Shown here: piece after piece, positions 15,335 through 20,994 of the stretch
Numbering within the stretch: position 1 is the first letter of the stretch
Layout: each line of letters starts with the position of its first letter
DNA from: Photorhabdus cinerea
GTDB lineage: Bacteria > Pseudomonadota > Gammaproteobacteria > Enterobacterales > Enterobacteriaceae
Direction of reading: 5' to 3'
DNA length: 20,994 nucleotides
Assembly (NCBI RefSeq): GCF_011189575.1
Contig: NZ_PUJW01000037.1
Coordinates: 1 to 20,994 of the forward strand
Made by a program: the position numbers and the translations under genes
Notes under the pieces: model-generated
What the model saw: only the letters and a program-made list of their open reading frames with translations
What the model was told of the DNA's origin: nothing
The model's database searches: none

Positions 15335-15530
15335 ATATTTTCAGGTTAATCCCGGCCTGCCTAAGAATGGCGTTAGCTGTATGCTTAGAAACTATGGTAT
15401 ATGGAACACTGAAATTTTTGTTTGAGATATCGCTACGCCATATTTCATGACTGCCTTTACCTTGCCTTACGAAGTGGCAGCCATTAGCAAGAAGTAGCTC
15501 ACGCAATTGCGGATAAAGTCCTGACCCCAT
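15333..15530 (-). CDS. hicA: HicA-like toxin (mRNA interferase family)
   Basis: A 65-residue protein with the HicA/YcfA layout: N-terminal helix (LYPQLRELLLANG), a beta hairpin with the conserved K-G-S-H (residues 25-28; His28 is the expected catalytic residue), a third strand (FSVPYTIVSK), and a C-terminal helix ending AILRQAG. HicA proteins cleave mRNA at the ribosome when not bound by HicB. The gene starts three bases after the stop of the HicB-like gene, so the antitoxin is encoded first, opposite to the E. coli hicAB order. AGGA is 14 bases upstream, a little far, so translation may depend on coupling. All expected residues are present; activity is untested. Confidence 0.82.
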   Translation of the reverse strand: MGSGLYPQLRELLLANGCHFVRQGKGSHEIWRSDISNKNFSVPYTIVSKHTANAILRQAGINLKI

Positions 15531-15533
15531 AAG

Positions 15534-15794
15534 CTACAGTGCTATCCTTGAATCATAAGATTGTTCCTGAACGAAACTAATCCTCATCCCATCGGGATAA
15601 TTACCCAGCCTATTCAGCTCGTATAGTTCGGGAGCTATCTCCCACACTCGCTCTGTCAATTCATCGTATGACTTAGCTTCAGTAACAAGGCCAAGCTCAT
15701 CACATTCAGCAATCCATACGCCATCATGAGTGACCCTCACAACAAAATTAATTTGCTGGTCACAAAAATGTGCTTTGTAAACTGTGTTGTTCAT
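15534..15794 (-). CDS. hicB: HicB-like antitoxin (DUF1902 family)
   Basis: An 86-residue protein with the DUF1902/HicB pattern: a strand (INFVVRVTHDGVWIAECDELGLVTEA, residues 15-40, the partial RNase H fold core) followed by a helix (YDELTERVWEIAPELYELN). It should bind and block the HicA-like product. No ribbon-helix-helix or HTH DNA-binding domain is present, so autoregulation by this protein alone is doubtful. ATG 15794-15792 is chosen because GAGGGGG lies just upstream; the frame is open 15 codons earlier without an SD. The pair lies within the late head operon but in a cassette with its own terminators. Confidence 0.8.
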   Translation of the reverse strand: MNNTVYKAHFCDQQINFVVRVTHDGVWIAECDELGLVTEAKSYDELTERVWEIAPELYELNRLGNYPDGMRISFVQEQSYDSRIAL

Positions 15795-15938
15795 AACACC
15801 CCCTCGTTGTTTGCTACTGGTTAATAATAACCCACACAATAATGTAAGAAAAGGTGATTATTTAAGCCATCCTTGGCTTGGGCTGTAACTTTCTAAGCAC
15901 CTGTAGAGCAGTGCATGAAAGGCCCTTAGTGGGGCTAT
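15795..15938. other. Non-coding spacer inside the accessory cassette
   Basis: This 144-base gap holds no gene. It contains the candidate hicBA promoter, a perfect 6-bp hairpin (AAGCCA-AGGA-TGGCTT on the minus strand, 15879-15864, without a T-run), and a weak terminator-like stem GCCC/GGGC followed by CTTT (about 15918-15935) just after the secreted-protein gene. The cassette may therefore be two transcription units. Confidence 0.4.
15819..15832 (-). promoter_or_regulatory. Candidate hicBA promoter with overlapping inverted repeat
   Basis: Minus strand GGTTA-TTAT-TAACC contains a -10-like TATTAT (15829-15824), 30 bases before the HicB start. The best -35 at 17 bases (TTTTCT) is poor. The repeat could be an operator. 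Weak evidence. Confidence 0.3.
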
Positions 15939-16412
15939 TTAGTAAGCATTCATTCTTTCGCACTTCCCTAGAACTACATCCATAGCAGTGAAAGCCTGAT
16001 CGCTCTTTAAACGTACAGCCAAACCATATTTTTCAGATGCTATATAAAAAGCATAGTTATTGCTATTGAGAAACCCTGTGTATGTTGTATTAGCTTTGTT
16101 TTTCTTATATAACTTCAATTCAGCAGCAAATTGAGTTCCGGGCACATTTGGCCCAATATCAAAGGCCATATCTGGATAAAGATGCGCTGTTATGTATTTT
16201 CCTTCTTTTGTGGATTCAATACTAAACATGGCCTTATGTAATGATCCTGATGGAAATCCGTCAAATTTATCAAGCATATCGCTCGGATAAATTTTACAAA
16301 AATACACTCCATCACTAGCATCAATATCATTATTATCGTCGCGATACATGCCATTGTTAGCCAATAAAGCACACGGGAAAAATAGTAACGCAACAGCAAT
16401 TTTCTTTAACAT
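15939..16412 (-). CDS. Secreted (periplasmic) protein of unknown function
   Basis: A 157-residue protein I do not recognise. It has a clear Sec signal peptide (MLKKIAVALLFFPCALLA, cleavage probably after residue 18); Cys14 lies in the signal and has no lipobox context. The mature part is about 139 residues, beta-rich, with just two cysteines, C39 and C151, near its two ends, so a single disulfide closing the fold is likely in the periplasm. Asn/Asp-rich start (MYRDDNNDIDASDG). AAGGG precedes the start. It lies nine bases after the small membrane-protein gene and is more AT-rich than the structural genes. Signal peptides are not expected in head-module genes; lysogenic conversion or superinfection exclusion is a guess only. 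Confidence 0.72.
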   Translation of the reverse strand: MLKKIAVALLFFPCALLANNGMYRDDNNDIDASDGVYFCKIYPSDMLDKFDGFPSGSLHKAMFSIESTKEGKYITAHLYPDMAFDIGPNVPGTQFAAELKLYKKNKANTTYTGFLNSNNYAFYIASEKYGLAVRLKSDQAFTAMDVVLGKCERMNAY

Positions 16413-16421
16413 ACTCTGCCC

Positions 16422-16604
16422 TTAATCACGCTTCATATGTTTTAATTCAGCGATAATACTGTCCTGCTTCTCAATTATTTCTTTCAGCATTGCTATTTGT
16501 TGTTCTGTTTTTGATGCTTTCTTCACAATAAACCACGCTATAGCGAACAAAATCACATACGAAACGATGGTAATTATTGTTAAATAGGGCATTCCTGCTT
16601 CCAT
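16422..16604 (-). CDS. Small membrane protein with C-terminal coiled coil
   Basis: A 60-residue protein with one membrane segment (about residues 7-27, LTIITIVSYVILFAIAWFIV) followed by KKASK and a heptad-like charged helix (TEQQIAMLKEIIEKQDSIIAELK) predicted to be a cytoplasmic coiled coil; the positive residues after the membrane segment favour C-in. ATG 16604 is chosen because GAGG lies six bases upstream; a GTG at 16616 and an ATG at 16592 are alternatives. It is the first gene after the terminator/promoter pair and precedes the secreted protein by nine bases, so the two are probably co-transcribed. It could be holin-like by size, but it is far from any lysis gene and I do not call it so. 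Confidence 0.65.
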   Translation of the reverse strand: MEAGMPYLTIITIVSYVILFAIAWFIVKKASKTEQQIAMLKEIIEKQDSIIAELKHMKRD

Positions 16605-16637
16605 GTTAGACCTCACTGAGTAAATTAAACTGACTCA

Positions 16638-16665
16638 ATTATAGGCCAACCGCTCAAACAAAATA
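16638..16665 (-). promoter_or_regulatory. Promoter of the accessory cassette
   Basis: Minus strand has a perfect TATAAT (16643-16638), 34 bases before the ATG of the small membrane protein, in the 57-base gap after the head morphogenesis stop. The -35 is weak (TATTTT at 16 bases). The position directly after a terminator supports a real promoter. Confidence 0.6.
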
Positions 16666-16668
16666 CAG

Positions 16669-16700
16669 AAAAATCAAAATGGCAGTATCGACTTACTGCC
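16669..16700 (-). terminator. Intrinsic terminator inside the 3' end of the head morphogenesis gene
   Basis: Minus strand GGCAGTA-AGTCGA-TACTGCC, seven perfect pairs with a six-base loop (16700-16681), followed by ATTTTGATTTTT. The stem is made of the last sense codons of the upstream gene and the TGA lies in the T-rich tail. It separates the packaging/portal transcript from the accessory cassette. Confidence 0.75.
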
Positions 16701-17477
16701 GCATTTGCACCGGATCTTTTGTCCTGGCAATATCCATTCTCCGTCTATATACATCCCTTTTTCGACGTCAAACTCTTTACCATGTGCCGCTAGGTGTGAC
16801 GGCCTCGGTTGCTTGCCAGCATGGGAGTGAATCCAGATGGCCCTCTTGATGCCAAGTTCTTTGCGCCTCGCCTGCTCAATAACTGCATGGGCTTTTGCTG
16901 CTTGGTCGGTCGCAATAAATTCAGCCCTATTTCGCGTGACATGGAAATCATGCTGTAGGTTTTCGGTCAGTGACGCGAGATCATAGCCTCCTGTTACTGA
17001 CTGCCAGACATGCTGCTGAACTTTATTAAGGTATTCAACCCCGATTGATTTAATTAATCCGACATTTTCGCCCATTACTGCCTTGAGCGCGTTGAGTGTT
17101 TGCTCGCTGTTCTGCATTCGAACAGTAAACCCTCGTTTCCGTAGTAAGTTAGCCAGCCGGATATCATAATTACTCACGGTCTTATCAACGAACAATTTAG
17201 CGATATCTTGAGATAATGTGTCGAGCCGCTTATTCCATTTATCGAGCATGTAATCAACAGAGTGGGCTATCCAGTCTGAAATACCATCTTTAGCCAGCTC
17301 CACCCTTGCTTTATCCTTGAATTCACGCACCAAAGCCGCATCCACATCTTTCCGCATATCCTGGATGATATCCATGAGGGCACGATAGTAGTCACACTCA
17401 ATAGTAACGCTGGGCTTGATTTCTGGCATGACGTTATGACCGCTCTTTATCGGCCTCAGTGTCGTTTTCTTCGCCAT
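16674..17477 (-). CDS. Head morphogenesis / minor capsid protein (SPP1 gp7 / Mu F family)
   Basis: A 267-residue protein. The N-terminus (KKTTLRPIKSG) resembles homologues that start with a short Lys-rich segment and LRP. The helical region spans 25-160. The C-terminal Mu F-like domain is at about 165-262: FIATDQAAKAHAVIEQARRKELGI (split by turns), AIWIHSHAGKQPRPSH, then PGQKIRCKCGSK with two Cys. Such proteins are ejected or internal head proteins needed for DNA delivery or head maturation. ATG 17477 has GGAG nine bases upstream and overlaps the portal gene by 44 bases; an ATG at 17429, just past the portal stop, is an alternative but would remove the conserved N-terminus. Confidence 0.85.
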   Translation of the reverse strand: MAKKTTLRPIKSGHNVMPEIKPSVTIECDYYRALMDIIQDMRKDVDAALVREFKDKARVELAKDGISDWIAHSVDYMLDKWNKRLDTLSQDIAKLFVDKTVSNYDIRLANLLRKRGFTVRMQNSEQTLNALKAVMGENVGLIKSIGVEYLNKVQQHVWQSVTGGYDLASLTENLQHDFHVTRNRAEFIATDQAAKAHAVIEQARRKELGIKRAIWIHSHAGKQPRPSHLAAHGKEFDVEKGMYIDGEWILPGQKIRCKCGSKSILPF

Positions 17478-18984
17478 AGTCTGGAACTCCGAACGGTGAC
17501 GTGATCATTTTATCTGGGTCGATGAAACTGAATTGGCTGTCATCATCCGATGATATAGCCTGCCTGACTTCTTCACCGTCCACCGCCCCCATCTGATGGT
17601 AAACCTGCGCAGTGTCGGCTTTAGTTTTCTGCGTCGTAGCTCGCTGCTCGTCTGTCAATTGATGCAGTGAGTTGAACTCAAAATAAATGCCGTCATCAAT
17701 TTCACCGAACAGATGAAGCTGAACCAGCTTAAGAATAATCGTCACTTGTGGCAATAGATGCGCACTCTGCAATGATGCGATATAGTCGTTATAGACTCGA
17801 ATCTCACCCTCGCTGCTGGCATTCAAGCCGCTAGGAGTTAATCCCAGTAATTTTACTAGAGGCGTATGACTCGGTGCAGCCATCTGCTCTTGAGCCTGTC
17901 TCTGTAACGCATCCAAACCAGATAATGGCGTGTTGAACTGGAAGAATTCTTCTTTATTCTTGTCCGTCAACATCAGGTTTCGATTGTCTTTGTAGAGAGA
18001 GAATAACTGCGCTCTCAATGTGATACTTGCGTTACTTCCACCACTCAAAACATCTTGCATATCCGTAGCCAATCCCGTCATAGAGAACGAGCGAATCAGT
18101 TCGCTGATTGAGTCAACTGTACGTTGCCAACGCTCTACATAGGGTCTCATGAGCTGCAACATACTCACTCCACTGAAATTGTATGCAGGTTTCAGGATGT
18201 CGCTCACTGGCCTCATTATCAGCGTCATTAGTCTGTCGGCATGGACCTCTTTACCCAATACGAACCATTGTGACGGCTTGAAGAAATCACCAGCCATCGG
18301 ATCATAAGCGTTATACAGGCTGGGTGTTGCCCAAATAGGCTCTACCAAGCTGAATCCCGCGAGACTACCTTTCTTGATGCCTGACGAGCCGATTACTAAT
18401 GGTAAATTAGCTTTATCTTCATGACCTTTGATACCGATAAACAACTGAGAACGACCAAATATCATTTCATTCTCAATATGTTTTCGCATTAGGTCACGGA
18501 TTTTCAACCGCTCCATTTCCGCGGTGATGGCTGCGATTTTGTCTGTTTTGTCGGCATCCTTATCTTTGCCATTGTTTCGTGCTTTAACCTTACCCCACTC
18601 GCGCGTCATCTCTTTTGCCGTAGTTTCCGGTACACTCCGGTAATCACTAGACTGAGACATTACCGCTAGTGTTGAATAACCGAGGAAGCCGGAATAAAAC
18701 TGTGGATCAGCATTAACGTATTGATAAACGCCATTACAGGCAGAGTCCATTGCAACAGGTGCTTCCTTACCCTTGGGAACTACGGACGGATGAATTTCAG
18801 GTGGCTCTATCTTGATAGACTGTTTCGCGCTATTGCTATCATTCATGATGTTAAGCAACACGCGCTCATACGCTTGTGACTGTTCCAACTGCGCTTTTGT
18901 CCGTTCAGCTTTAGCCTTTTCAATAGCAAGTTCCCGCACCAGTTCTAACAGGCGCAGCTTTTTACCAGATTTAAACCATTTCAT
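17434..18984 (-). CDS. Portal protein (DUF1073 family)
   Basis: A 516-residue portal, the dodecameric channel through which DNA is packaged and to which the tail is attached. Residues 11-45 form a charged helix specific to this subgroup. The family core begins around residue 92 with PQFYSGFLGYSTLAVMSQ and SDYRSVPETTAKEMTREW, and includes LKPAYNFSGVSMLQLMRPYVERW and GLTPSGLNASSEGEIRVYNDYI, each characteristic of DUF1073. Databases often label this family 'anti-CBASS Acb1 family' because of a shared domain name, but no pair of HxT motifs is visible, so enzymatic anti-CBASS activity is not supported. The ATG follows the terminase stop with no gap (TAAATG), indicating coupling. Confidence 0.9.
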   Translation of the reverse strand: MKWFKSGKKLRLLELVRELAIEKAKAERTKAQLEQSQAYERVLLNIMNDSNSAKQSIKIEPPEIHPSVVPKGKEAPVAMDSACNGVYQYVNADPQFYSGFLGYSTLAVMSQSSDYRSVPETTAKEMTREWGKVKARNNGKDKDADKTDKIAAITAEMERLKIRDLMRKHIENEMIFGRSQLFIGIKGHEDKANLPLVIGSSGIKKGSLAGFSLVEPIWATPSLYNAYDPMAGDFFKPSQWFVLGKEVHADRLMTLIMRPVSDILKPAYNFSGVSMLQLMRPYVERWQRTVDSISELIRSFSMTGLATDMQDVLSGGSNASITLRAQLFSLYKDNRNLMLTDKNKEEFFQFNTPLSGLDALQRQAQEQMAAPSHTPLVKLLGLTPSGLNASSEGEIRVYNDYIASLQSAHLLPQVTIILKLVQLHLFGEIDDGIYFEFNSLHQLTDEQRATTQKTKADTAQVYHQMGAVDGEEVRQAISSDDDSQFSFIDPDKMITSPFGVPDYGEENDTEADKERS

Positions 18985-20334
18985 TTAGATACCCATAAGA
19001 GCATTAGGATTGATACGAATACCGGCGCTGATAGTGGCAAATGCCATGATGAAAGCATCGGCTTTGTTAGGGCTTGGAATACCGCGCTTTTTCATGTCTT
19101 TTTTACTTTCGACTTTGACACGTCCGTTATTGTCGTAATCAACTTGTGGGCGTGACAACTCAGCCTTGAGATACTCTAAATCTTTCATCTCCTTTGATAG
19201 GCTGATTAACCGGTCTTCGGGGAATTTGTCGCCATGATTGACGGCTCTCCATGTGTTGTAGAAGCGGTTAGCTACCAATTGCCATTGCTGTGCTTTGATG
19301 TTCGCAAACATGTCTTTGTTGGTTTTGCCTGCCATGTATTCGTTATCAGGGTTTTCAACCGATGCTCCAGCATTGAACCCAACCGTTCTAACCCTCTGGT
19401 CTTTACGGTTAAATTGCGCCTTAACACCCGCACCTACGCCAATGCTATCGAATATGACCGTATCGACACCGTTTCTGGTTGCGTAGTCATAAACATGGTC
19501 AGCACTCCAAATAACGTCATTACCTCGCCACTCCTGCACATCAATAGCTACAGAACCATGACGCAATACAATGGCATTAGCATCTTCACCATCATCAGCA
19601 ACATCGAAGCCAACGAACTTATGGCCAACAGCAGCAAAACCGAGCTTCAGATGAGCATTAACCGCCGCTTCAATCCATGCAGGCTTGATGATTGCCAGTG
19701 CCGAATCAGCAACAGGCTCACCTTCCCATATGTGACGGTAAAGATCATAATCACGTTCTTTGCACTCTTCCATTTGCTGAGGAAGTGGTGTGTCATAAAA
19801 ATACGGGTTAGCATCGTAGTTTGCCTTGATGACTATTGCGCCTTCGGGGGGATTAACAACAAATCGCTGATAGGTATCATCAAGAATGTTTTTGGGGTTA
19901 AATGACACCCATATCTCAGCGTTTTTATCACCGCGAATAGACGGAAGTAGCACATCCCATGAACCTTTTGTTACTGCTTCAGCCTCCTCAATCCAACAGA
20001 TGCCTACACCCTGAATTGATTTAATCTTGGTGACATTGTTTTTTATCCCGGCAAATACGAACGTCGCGCCAGTGCCAAGATGGATAATCGTGTTTTTCTG
20101 TATCTCAAACTCTCTTTCGTAGCCAAGGCGATCTATCGTCTCGCATAACAGCTTATGCACTGAATCGCTGATAGAACCTTGAAATTCACGAGTGCACAAA
20201 ATCACTGTCTTTATTCTGCGAGATACTTCGATTGCCAACTCTGCAAAGAAATATGATTTGCCACTCCCCCTTCCACCGTAAGCCACCTTATAAGGTGCAC
20301 TTTTAGCAAATGGCTTGAAGTACGGATTAGCCAT
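18985..20334 (-). CDS. terL: Terminase large subunit (Terminase_3 type)
   Basis: A 449-residue packaging motor. The ATPase part has Walker A GGRGSGKS at 20-27 and Walker B ICWIEE at 112-117, followed by the coupling segment VSFNPKN (143-149). The nuclease part has the RNase H-like acidic residues D244 (GFDVADDG), D296 (VIFDSIG) and D426 (NKADAF). Order and spacing fit the PBSX-type Terminase_3/3C family. ATG 20334 with AAGGA eight bases upstream is preferred over a TTG one codon earlier. It overlaps the small subunit by eight bases (ATGGCTAA). All catalytic residues are present, so the motor appears intact. Confidence 0.95.
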   Translation of the reverse strand: MANPYFKPFAKSAPYKVAYGGRGSGKSYFFAELAIEVSRRIKTVILCTREFQGSISDSVHKLLCETIDRLGYEREFEIQKNTIIHLGTGATFVFAGIKNNVTKIKSIQGVGICWIEEAEAVTKGSWDVLLPSIRGDKNAEIWVSFNPKNILDDTYQRFVVNPPEGAIVIKANYDANPYFYDTPLPQQMEECKERDYDLYRHIWEGEPVADSALAIIKPAWIEAAVNAHLKLGFAAVGHKFVGFDVADDGEDANAIVLRHGSVAIDVQEWRGNDVIWSADHVYDYATRNGVDTVIFDSIGVGAGVKAQFNRKDQRVRTVGFNAGASVENPDNEYMAGKTNKDMFANIKAQQWQLVANRFYNTWRAVNHGDKFPEDRLISLSKEMKDLEYLKAELSRPQVDYDNNGRVKVESKKDMKKRGIPSPNKADAFIMAFATISAGIRINPNALMGI

Positions 20335-20755
20335 CAAAAATATCCTTGATAGATTTGGTTTCGACTTTGATAGAGCCTGATAAATCTACATCCTGCTTAT
20401 CTCGCCACTTATCTTTTTGTCGGTTTTTAAGCCAAAATATTGCGGCTGTTGTATCGGGGGGATAATGCTTTTCAAGTGGTGTTTCGACTATCTGATCATT
20501 AATAACCCTGATATCAACATCAGGCGCTACATACCCCATAGCCCGTAAATAAAGACGCTCTGCCACATTTCCATCAGCTACTTGTTTTCCCTTTTTTATG
20601 GACTCCGAAAATTCGGGATAATCAATCTTCCATTTGTTTACAGTTGACTCGCTGACTTCAAAGAAATCAGCCAATTCGGCGTCTGTATATCCCAACAAGC
20701 ACAGTTTACGTGCCTGTTCAGCATACGCCTCCTGATACTTGGTTGGACGTCCCAT
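20327..20755 (-). CDS. terS: Terminase small subunit
   Basis: A 142-residue DNA-recognition subunit. The N-terminus MGRPTKYQEAYAEQARKLC leads into an HTH (LGYTDAELADFFEVSESTVNKWK, residues 21-43, split by the turn). The C-terminal signature YPPDTTAAIFWLKNRQKDKW (98-117) is typical of this TerS family. A Ser/Lys-rich C-terminus (VETKSIKDIFDG) should contact the large subunit. AAGGGA lies just upstream of the ATG. Its binding site (cos or pac) is usually nearby; the adjacent non-coding spacer at 20756-20922 is the natural candidate. Confidence 0.93.
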   Translation of the reverse strand: MGRPTKYQEAYAEQARKLCLLGYTDAELADFFEVSESTVNKWKIDYPEFSESIKKGKQVADGNVAERLYLRAMGYVAPDVDIRVINDQIVETPLEKHYPPDTTAAIFWLKNRQKDKWRDKQDVDLSGSIKVETKSIKDIFDG

Positions 20756-20922
20756 CTCTTTCCCTTAAAATAAAAAGGCCGCTTAGCGATCGGGTGAACC
20801 CTTTCCAACCCGGAAACAGTTGGAATTAGAATTTCCTGCTAAAAAGTCAGTATCCACCCGCTGGGCACCCATAAAGAAATCCCTACTATCGAGCACTCTA
20901 TTAGCAGAATGCTCTGAATGAG
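20756..20922. other. Non-coding spacer with inverted repeats upstream of terS (candidate packaging site)
   Basis: This 167-base gap is the longest gene-free stretch here. On the plus strand it contains a perfect 7-bp inverted repeat TTCCAAC/GTTGGAA (20803-20809 and 20819-20825), GGG-TGAA-CCC next to it (20792-20801), an imperfect palindrome GGAATTAGAATTTCC (20822-20836), and TGGG-CA-CCCA further right. A weak terminator-like stem (CGC-TAA-GCG with flanking GC, then CCTTTTTATTTT on the minus strand) lies close to terS. No confident promoter or tRNA is seen. Location beside terS suggests cos/pac or TerS binding; this is inference. Confidence 0.35.
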
Positions 20923-20994
20923 TTACTCTTCGTCTGCCGATGAAATCTCACTTTCATCAAACCATGCCTCAGCCGCTCGACCGTCAGATGCCCT
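20923..20994 (-). CDS. C-terminal end of an unrecognised upstream gene (partial)
   Basis: The minus strand is open from the window edge for 23 codons to TAA at 20925-20923. The tail is acidic (AWFDESEISSADEE). It is too short to identify. The orientation matches the late operon, so it probably belongs to the phage. Confidence 0.5.
   Translation of the reverse strand, partial: RASDGRAAEAWFDESEISSADEE

Noticed and set aside
16190..16399. Minus-strand 69-codon ORF within the secreted-protein gene
   Set aside because: Alternative frame of the gene with signal peptide; it has no SD and no recognisable domain.
16422..16604. Holin identity for the small membrane protein
   Set aside because: One membrane segment and a coiled coil are not enough; no endolysin or spanin gene is near.
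19234..19905. Plus-strand ORF of 223 codons opposite the large terminase gene
   Set aside because: Overlaps a fully intact terL with all catalytic motifs; composition is not protein-like and no ribosome binding site supports it.
20780..20830. Possible tRNA in the spacer before terS (GGGTTCACCC on the minus strand)
   Set aside because: The TTC-like loop does not fit a T-arm with seven-base loop, and no acceptor, D or anticodon arms can be formed around it.
1..20994. CRISPR arrays, insertion sequences, integrase or att sites
   Set aside because: None seen; no regularly spaced direct repeats, no transposase or recombinase motifs on either strand.

Overview
The window is a single, nearly gap-free block of phage late genes, all read on the minus strand (right to left). 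It carries the DNA-packaging, head, neck, contractile-tail and baseplate modules of a myovirus-type temperate phage or prophage. The protein set (DUF1073 portal, DUF2213, Gp24-type cement protein, DUF2184 capsid, DUF4054, DUF3383 sheath, Gp138-type spike, gp25/W, gp47/J, DUF2612) is a well-known combination in prophages of Gammaproteobacteria. The tail-fibre motifs (ending in NGADIPDKNAFVKNLGL) and the moderate AT-richness suggest an Enterobacterales host. Morganellaceae (Xenorhabdus/Photorhabdus/Providencia) is my guess only; no host gene, integrase or att site is in the window.

Layout in transcription order: end of an unrecognised gene (20994-20923); a non-coding spacer rich in inverted repeats (20922-20756); small and large terminase; portal; head morphogenesis protein; then a four-gene accessory cassette (16604-15333: small membrane/coiled-coil protein, secreted protein, HicB-like antitoxin, HicA-like toxin); DUF2213 protease/scaffold; cement protein; major capsid; five small connector/neck proteins; tail sheath; tail tube; two tail-assembly chaperone frames; tape measure with an embedded muralytic domain; Dit-like baseplate protein; baseplate plug; hub; spike; gp25-like wedge; gp47/J; DUF2612; and the start of a tail fibre that runs off the left end.

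The structural genes are tightly packed, with ATGA, TAATG and TGATG overlaps, as expected of one translationally coupled late transcript. Three places break the pattern and are the main interest. (1) A canonical T TTT TTA slippery heptamer near the 3' end of the first tail chaperone gene opens into the next frame without a stop; it predicts a G/GT-type programmed -1 frameshift product. (2) The accessory cassette is bounded by a terminator hairpin inside the last codons of the head morphogenesis gene, followed by a perfect TATAAT, and by two terminators at its far end. This is the architecture of an autonomously expressed 'moron'. (3) The DUF2213 gene has a strong internal ribosome binding site exactly where its protease-like part meets an acidic scaffold-like part, suggesting a nested scaffold protein as in lambda C/Nu3.

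All functional assignments come from reading the protein sequences and from gene order; no database search was possible.
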